Positions 43,888-47,418 of a stretch of DNA of 47,418 bases are shown here, in pieces. Numbering within the stretch: the stretch's first letter is position 1; the number at the start of each line of letters is the position of its first letter. Source of the DNA: an uncultured Candidatus Actinomarina sp. (GTDB taxonomy: Bacteria; Actinomycetota; Acidimicrobiia; Actinomarinales; Actinomarinaceae); NCBI GenBank assembly GCA_902565645.1, contig CACFFJ010000007.1:1-47418 (forward strand). The letters are read 5' to 3'. The notes beneath the pieces are model-generated. The model was given only the letters and a program-made list of their open reading frames with translations. It did not search any database and was not told the DNA's origin. Made by a program: the position numbers and the translations under genes.

Positions 43888-44594
43888 TGGATTTAAATAA
43901 AATTATAGAAGAATTAAAAAATTTGTTAATTAAATATACCTCTAACTCTGATGCTTATATTGAAGAGAACTTAACCAGTATTTTTAAAAGTTTTGAAAAC
44001 AAATCAATTAAGGAGGATATCGAAAGTTATACAGAGTTTGTTTTATTGGGTGCATCCTTATTTGAAATGAAAGCAAAACAATTATTACCGCAGAATGAAA
44101 ATATAGATTGGTTAGACGAAGTTGAAATTATGCAAGATAAAGATTTAGCTTTTGCACGTCTTCTTCAATTTAAAGCATTCTCTGAGGTAGGTATAGCTAT
44201 TGCATCAAAAATAAAAATTAATGAAAGCAGAATCCCTGCCTTTAAGTATTATCAAACAAATAATTTAAAAATTAAACCAAATATAAAATATGAAGTCAAT
44301 CTTAACAAATTTACTTTAATAGCTAATGAAGTATTCCATAGATATAAAACTATTGAAGGTTTTGATCACATAGATAAAGATTTACCTGATTTACAAGAAT
44401 CTATTGATGAATTATTAGGCATTGTAGATCAAAGACTTAATACTTCATTTGAAGAACTAGTTTCTGGCGTAGACACAACTGAAAAAGCGATAGCTTTTTT
44501 TCTAGCTTTACTTGAAACTATTAAATGGGGATTTATAAAAGCTGAACAAACTAAAAATGAAAACGAAATTAATATAGAAAAAAACTATGAATAA
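43887..44594 (+). CDS. scpA: Segregation and condensation protein A
   Basis: ScpA is the kleisin that bridges Smc heads in the bacterial condensin. The 235-residue protein has the family segment YTEFVLLGASLFEMKAKQLLP near residue 45, an acidic and helical middle, and the winged-helix end (FLALLETIKWGFIKAEQ). The usual N-terminal FxGPLDLLLxLI motif is not recognisable, and an in-frame stop at 43872 rules out an upstream extension. I prefer the ATG at 43887 over a TTG at 43884. It overlaps scpB by 8 bases (ATGAATAA). Confidence 0.88.
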   Translation: MDLNKIIEELKNLLIKYTSNSDAYIEENLTSIFKSFENKSIKEDIESYTEFVLLGASLFEMKAKQLLPQNENIDWLDEVEIMQDKDLAFARLLQFKAFSEVGIAIASKIKINESRIPAFKYYQTNNLKIKPNIKYEVNLNKFTLIANEVFHRYKTIEGFDHIDKDLPDLQESIDELLGIVDQRLNTSFEELVSGVDTTEKAIAFFLALLETIKWGFIKAEQTKNENEINIEKNYE

Positions 44595-45114
44595 TAAAAA
44601 AATTATAACTGCTACTTTATTAATAAGTGATGGATCCATAGAACATGAATATTTTCATGAATTATTAGATTTAGAAATAGAAGAATTATTAAATCTGTTT
44701 AAAGAAATAAATTTACAACTAAAAGATTTAGAATTTGGATTTGAAATAAAATATGATAATAAAAAATCGGATATAGTAACTGTTAATGAAATCACAACTT
44801 ACTTAAAGGATGTAAAACCACCTTCTGTTATAAAAGGATTGTCGACCCCTGCATTAGAAACGTTAGCAATAATTGCATATGAACAACCAGTTACAAAATT
44901 AAAAATATCTGAAATTAGAGGTGTCGAAGCTGATTCATCGATTAAAACATTAGAATCAAGAGGATTAATAGAAAGTGCTGGAGAATTAGATGTTCCAGGA
45001 AAACCAATTTTATACAAGACAACAGAATTGTTTATTGAAAAAATTGATATAGAAAATCTAGATAATCTACCATTAATTGGTGAGTATTTTGATTCACCAA
45101 ATGAAGAAGAATAA
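44587..45114 (+). CDS. scpB: Segregation and condensation protein B
   Basis: ScpB dimers stabilise the Smc-ScpA complex. The 175-residue protein has two winged-helix domains. The diagnostic region is LSTPALETLAIIAYEQPVTK near residue 83, followed by IRGVEADSSIKTLESRGLIE and LDVPGKPILYKTT, then the closing LDNLP. Length is typical. It is coupled to scpA by an 8-base overlap; rluB starts three bases after its stop. Confidence 0.95.
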   Translation: MNNKKIITATLLISDGSIEHEYFHELLDLEIEELLNLFKEINLQLKDLEFGFEIKYDNKKSDIVTVNEITTYLKDVKPPSVIKGLSTPALETLAIIAYEQPVTKLKISEIRGVEADSSIKTLESRGLIESAGELDVPGKPILYKTTELFIEKIDIENLDNLPLIGEYFDSPNEEE

Positions 45115-45117
45115 TAA

Positions 45118-45768
45118 TTGAGAATCAACAAATATCTTGCTTTAAATTTAAATATTTCTAGAAGAGAAGCTGATAAATTAATAAAAAAAAATGAAATTAA
45201 AATTAATGGAATAAATACAAAATTAGGTCAAATAGTAGAACTAAATGATGTTGTAACATATAAAAATCAAAAAATTAATCCTATAAAAAATCATAAATAT
45301 TATAAATTTTATAAACCAATAAATTATATTTCCTCAAGAACAAGTCAAGGCAATTCAAAAACAATATATGATTTAATTAAAAATAAAAATTTAAAATATT
45401 CAGGAAGGTTGGATAAAAATTCTGAAGGTTTAATGCTATTAAGTACTGATGGTAATTGGCTAAATGATAATGCACATCCAAGCAAAGAAATAGATAAAAA
45501 ATATATTGTTACAACTGATAATAAAGATATAGACCTAAAAATTTTTAAAAAAACAATAATTGATAATAAAGAGAAATTAAATATCCATTCAATTAATAAG
45601 AAATCTAACAACGAATATTTAGTTATTTTAAAGACTGGTAAAAACAGAGAAATAAGAAGGATATTTGAATACAATAATATAAAAATTACAAATTTAAAAC
45701 GAATATCCATAGGTAAACACTCGTTAGGTAATATGAAAATAGGGGAATTAGAAGAAATTATAATATGA
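45118..45768 (+). CDS. rluB: Ribosomal large-subunit pseudouridine synthase (RluB/RsuA family)
   Basis: A 216-residue pseudouridine synthase. An S4 RNA-binding domain occupies residues 1-60 (RINKYLALNLNISRREADKL). The catalytic domain has the active aspartate in SGRLDKNSEGLMLLSTDG, then KEIDKKYIV and the LKTGKNREIRRIFE segment. It probably modifies 23S rRNA; RsuA-type 16S modification cannot be excluded, but the scpB-rluB-cmk context favours RluB. The TTG start at 45118 leads straight into the S4 domain. It overlaps cmk in ATGA. Confidence 0.92.
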   Translation: MRINKYLALNLNISRREADKLIKKNEIKINGINTKLGQIVELNDVVTYKNQKINPIKNHKYYKFYKPINYISSRTSQGNSKTIYDLIKNKNLKYSGRLDKNSEGLMLLSTDGNWLNDNAHPSKEIDKKYIVTTDNKDIDLKIFKKTIIDNKEKLNIHSINKKSNNEYLVILKTGKNREIRRIFEYNNIKITNLKRISIGKHSLGNMKIGELEEIII

Positions 45769-46394
45769 AAAGTGTTATTACCATTGACGGACCTTCCGGT
45801 GTTGGCAAAACTACTATTGGACAGAAGATAGCTTCTAAACTTAATTATCATTTTTTTTCAAGTGGAAAACTTTATAGATGCGTTTCTAAATATTCTTATG
45901 ATGAAAATAATAAAAATTTTGATGATTTTCAATTGACTATAGATATTAAGGGCAACTGCTTTATTAATAATATAAATTACACCGACGAGGAACTATATAC
46001 TAAAAATATTAATAAGAATAGTTCGGAAGATGCTAAAAATCCATTAGTTAGAAACTTAGTTAAAAACACTTTATTAAAATTTTATGACGAGATTAATAAT
46101 GACGATATTTATTACGGACTTGTTATTGAAGGTAGAGATATGGGAAGTGTTGTATTTCCAAATGCTAAATATAAAATTTATTTAGATGCTGATAAAAGTA
46201 TAAGAGGCAAAAGGAGGGAACATCAATCTCATTCACAAGAGACTATGGAAGAGATTATACAAAGAGATCATAAAGACATGAGTAGAGAGGAGTCTCCATT
46301 AGTAATTCCTAAAGACTCAATATTAATTGATAATTCTAACAATACTATAGATGAAACAATTGAAACTATTATAAAGAAGTTAAAGCTTTTGTAG
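45765..46394 (+). CDS. cmk: Cytidylate kinase
   Basis: Cmk phosphorylates CMP and dCMP. The P-loop is TIDGPSGVGKTTIGQKIA at residues 6-23, the substrate region FFSSGKLYR follows, EGRDMGSVVFPNA is diagnostic, and the lid contains IIQRDHKDMSREESPL. Length 209 is normal, slightly short. It overlaps rluB by 4 bases, and its 3' end overlaps the convergent ispH by 26 bases. Confidence 0.95.
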   Translation: MKSVITIDGPSGVGKTTIGQKIASKLNYHFFSSGKLYRCVSKYSYDENNKNFDDFQLTIDIKGNCFINNINYTDEELYTKNINKNSSEDAKNPLVRNLVKNTLLKFYDEINNDDIYYGLVIEGRDMGSVVFPNAKYKIYLDADKSIRGKRREHQSHSQETMEEIIQRDHKDMSREESPLVIPKDSILIDNSNNTIDETIETIIKKLKLL

Positions 46395-47400
46395 CTGACC
46401 AACGTTTATCATTTTTGATACCATATTTTGATATACATTTATTTTCTGGAAACATTGAAGATATGAAATTTGTTAAGTTCTTAATATTTGTCCTTAGTTC
46501 AACAGGTAGAGGAAAATATTCAGTTTCATCTGAGTCAATATAAAACTCTATATTTTTAGGTTCAATATAGTCAACAATATTTTGGAGCATGTGATCGGGT
46601 GCTGAGGCTCCAGCTGTTATAGCTACATTTTTATTTTTTAAATCTATATTTTCTATATCGTCAGTTGTTTCAATTCTATATGCTTCTTTTCCAATATTAT
46701 TCAATGAAGTAACTAGAGCATTTGTATTACTAGAAGTTGAAGAACCAATTACAATTACTGTATCTACCTTATCGGAAATATTAATTATCGCTTCTTGTCT
46801 ATTTGTTGTTGCATAACATAGGTCATTCTTTCTAGGCATTTTTAGATTTGGGTATATTTCTTTAGCTTTTAACATTATTGGTTCCCAATCTGACATAGCT
46901 AAAGTTGTCTGGGCTAATAAAGCAACTTTATCAGATTTCAGTTCTATTTCTTCAATATCATCAAGATTTTCAATTAAATTCATAGATTGAGGAGCAACAC
47001 CCATAGCACCAACTGCTTCATCATGATTTTTATGCCCTACATATATTATCTCATGTCCTTCATCACTGAATCTTTTAGCCTCATGGTGTACTTTTGTTAC
47101 TAATGGACATACCGAATTTACATTAGTTAAAGATATTGATTTAAATTCATTTTCAATTTTTGGTGCTGTACCATGTGCAGATAACATAACTATTGAGTTA
47201 TCAGGCAATTCATGTGTATTGTTAATGAATTTAACATTATTTTCTTTAAATTTTTCTACAATCCAATCATTATGAACAATTTCATGGTAACAATAGATAG
47301 TTTCATCATAAATCTTCAACATCCAAGTTAAGGCTTTAATAGCCATTTCCACACCAGCACAAAAACCTCTTGGAGTTACAACATATAGTTTATTTACCAT
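46369..47400 (-). CDS. ispH: 4-hydroxy-3-methylbut-2-enyl diphosphate reductase
   Basis: IspH carries out the last step of the methylerythritol-phosphate pathway to isoprenoids. The three cysteine ligands of the [4Fe-4S] cluster are visible: PRGFCAGVEMA (residue 14), NSVCPLVTKVH and NDLCYATTNRQEA. Active-site histidine segments YHEIVHN and SAHGTAP, and GHKNHDEAVGAMG, are also present. Length 343 is somewhat longer than the usual 310-320. The ATG lies 6 bases after TATCCT on the minus strand. It converges with cmk, overlapping by 26 bases. Confidence 0.97.
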   Translation of the reverse strand: MVNKLYVVTPRGFCAGVEMAIKALTWMLKIYDETIYCYHEIVHNDWIVEKFKENNVKFINNTHELPDNSIVMLSAHGTAPKIENEFKSISLTNVNSVCPLVTKVHHEAKRFSDEGHEIIYVGHKNHDEAVGAMGVAPQSMNLIENLDDIEEIELKSDKVALLAQTTLAMSDWEPIMLKAKEIYPNLKMPRKNDLCYATTNRQEAIINISDKVDTVIVIGSSTSSNTNALVTSLNNIGKEAYRIETTDDIENIDLKNKNVAITAGASAPDHMLQNIVDYIEPKNIEFYIDSDETEYFPLPVELRTNIKNLTNFISSMFPENKCISKYGIKNDKRWSATKALTSL

Positions 47401-47406
47401 AAAATA

Positions 47407-47412
47407 AGGATA
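47407..47412 (-). promoter_or_regulatory. Candidate -10 hexamer for ispH (TATCCT)
   Basis: On the minus strand TATCCT is followed by six bases (TATTTT) and the ispH ATG. The upstream context is cut by the window edge. Confidence 0.35.
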
Positions 47413-47418
47413 GCTATA

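Noticed and set aside
45345-45851. Antisense open frame (168 codons) opposite rluB
   Set aside because: Its hydrophobic sequence comes from AT-rich codons of rluB read backwards; the sense gene has clear S4 and catalytic motifs.
1-47418. CRISPR array, prophage, toxin-antitoxin or defence island
   Set aside because: No spaced direct repeats, no phage structural genes and no defence-type domain combinations were seen; nearly all genes are recognisable housekeeping or conserved hypothetical genes.

Overview
The window is about 47.4 kb of AT-rich (roughly 30% G+C by eye), tightly packed bacterial chromosome. It holds 57 protein-coding genes that I can support, two tRNA genes, and no prophage, insertion sequence, CRISPR array or rRNA. 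No gene-free stretch reaches 300 bases; the longest is the 111-base divergent gap at 32449-32559. The gene content points to a streamlined, low-GC actinobacterium. Evidence: the polA-rpsA-coaE-uvrB-uvrA block, the uvrC-rapZ-pgk-tpiA-secG block, the trmI...pafB-pafC-tatA-tatC-helY block, the nadK-pyrG-xerD-scpA-scpB-rluB-cmk-ispH block, and a DUF4193 protein, a family I know only from Actinobacteria. The low GC and compaction fit marine lineages such as Candidatus Actinomarinales; that placement is inference.

Layout. 1-8 kb: the 3' part of dnaE, thyX, an EamA transporter, nth, ccdA, a very short YgfZ-like protein, a YczE-like membrane protein and tRNA-Leu(CAA). 8-19 kb: a replication/repair block (polA, rpsA, coaE, uvrB, uvrA, uvrC). 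19-23 kb: rapZ, lower glycolysis (pgk, tpiA, gpmA), secG and a tRNA-Leu with the unusual anticodon AAG. 23-32 kb: small metabolic and redox genes (class I glutamine amidotransferase, LON-domain protein, GMP reductase, glutaredoxin, CDF transporter, msrB, DCC protein, YajQ, TrmL), an acyltransferase-3 membrane protein, an AI-2E-type permease and a chain of shrinking membrane micro-ORFs. 31-38 kb: trmI, ferredoxin, pafB, pafC, a TatA-like protein, tatC, helY and a lipid kinase. 38-47 kb: DUF4193 protein, GNAT, HAD phosphatase, rhomboid, nadK, pyrG, xerD, an HD protein, scpA, scpB, rluB, cmk and ispH.

How it works together. Most genes lie in translationally coupled runs, with 1-, 4- or 8-base start/stop overlaps. 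First genes of transcription units often have a TANNNT hexamer ending 6-8 bases before the start codon and no Shine-Dalgarno sequence, which suggests widespread leaderless mRNAs. All eight convergent gene pairs either overlap or are separated by only 4 bases.

Most noteworthy: the leaderless-start signature; tRNA-Leu(AAG); actinobacterial syntenic blocks that keep their ends but lack their usual middles (Pup-proteasome genes between trmI and pafB; yvcK-whiA-gap between rapZ and pgk); domain losses in UvrC, YgfZ and Nth; a divergent TatA/TatC pair; and a XerD gene with no ATG/GTG/TTG start. I found no clear novel defence or mobile system.
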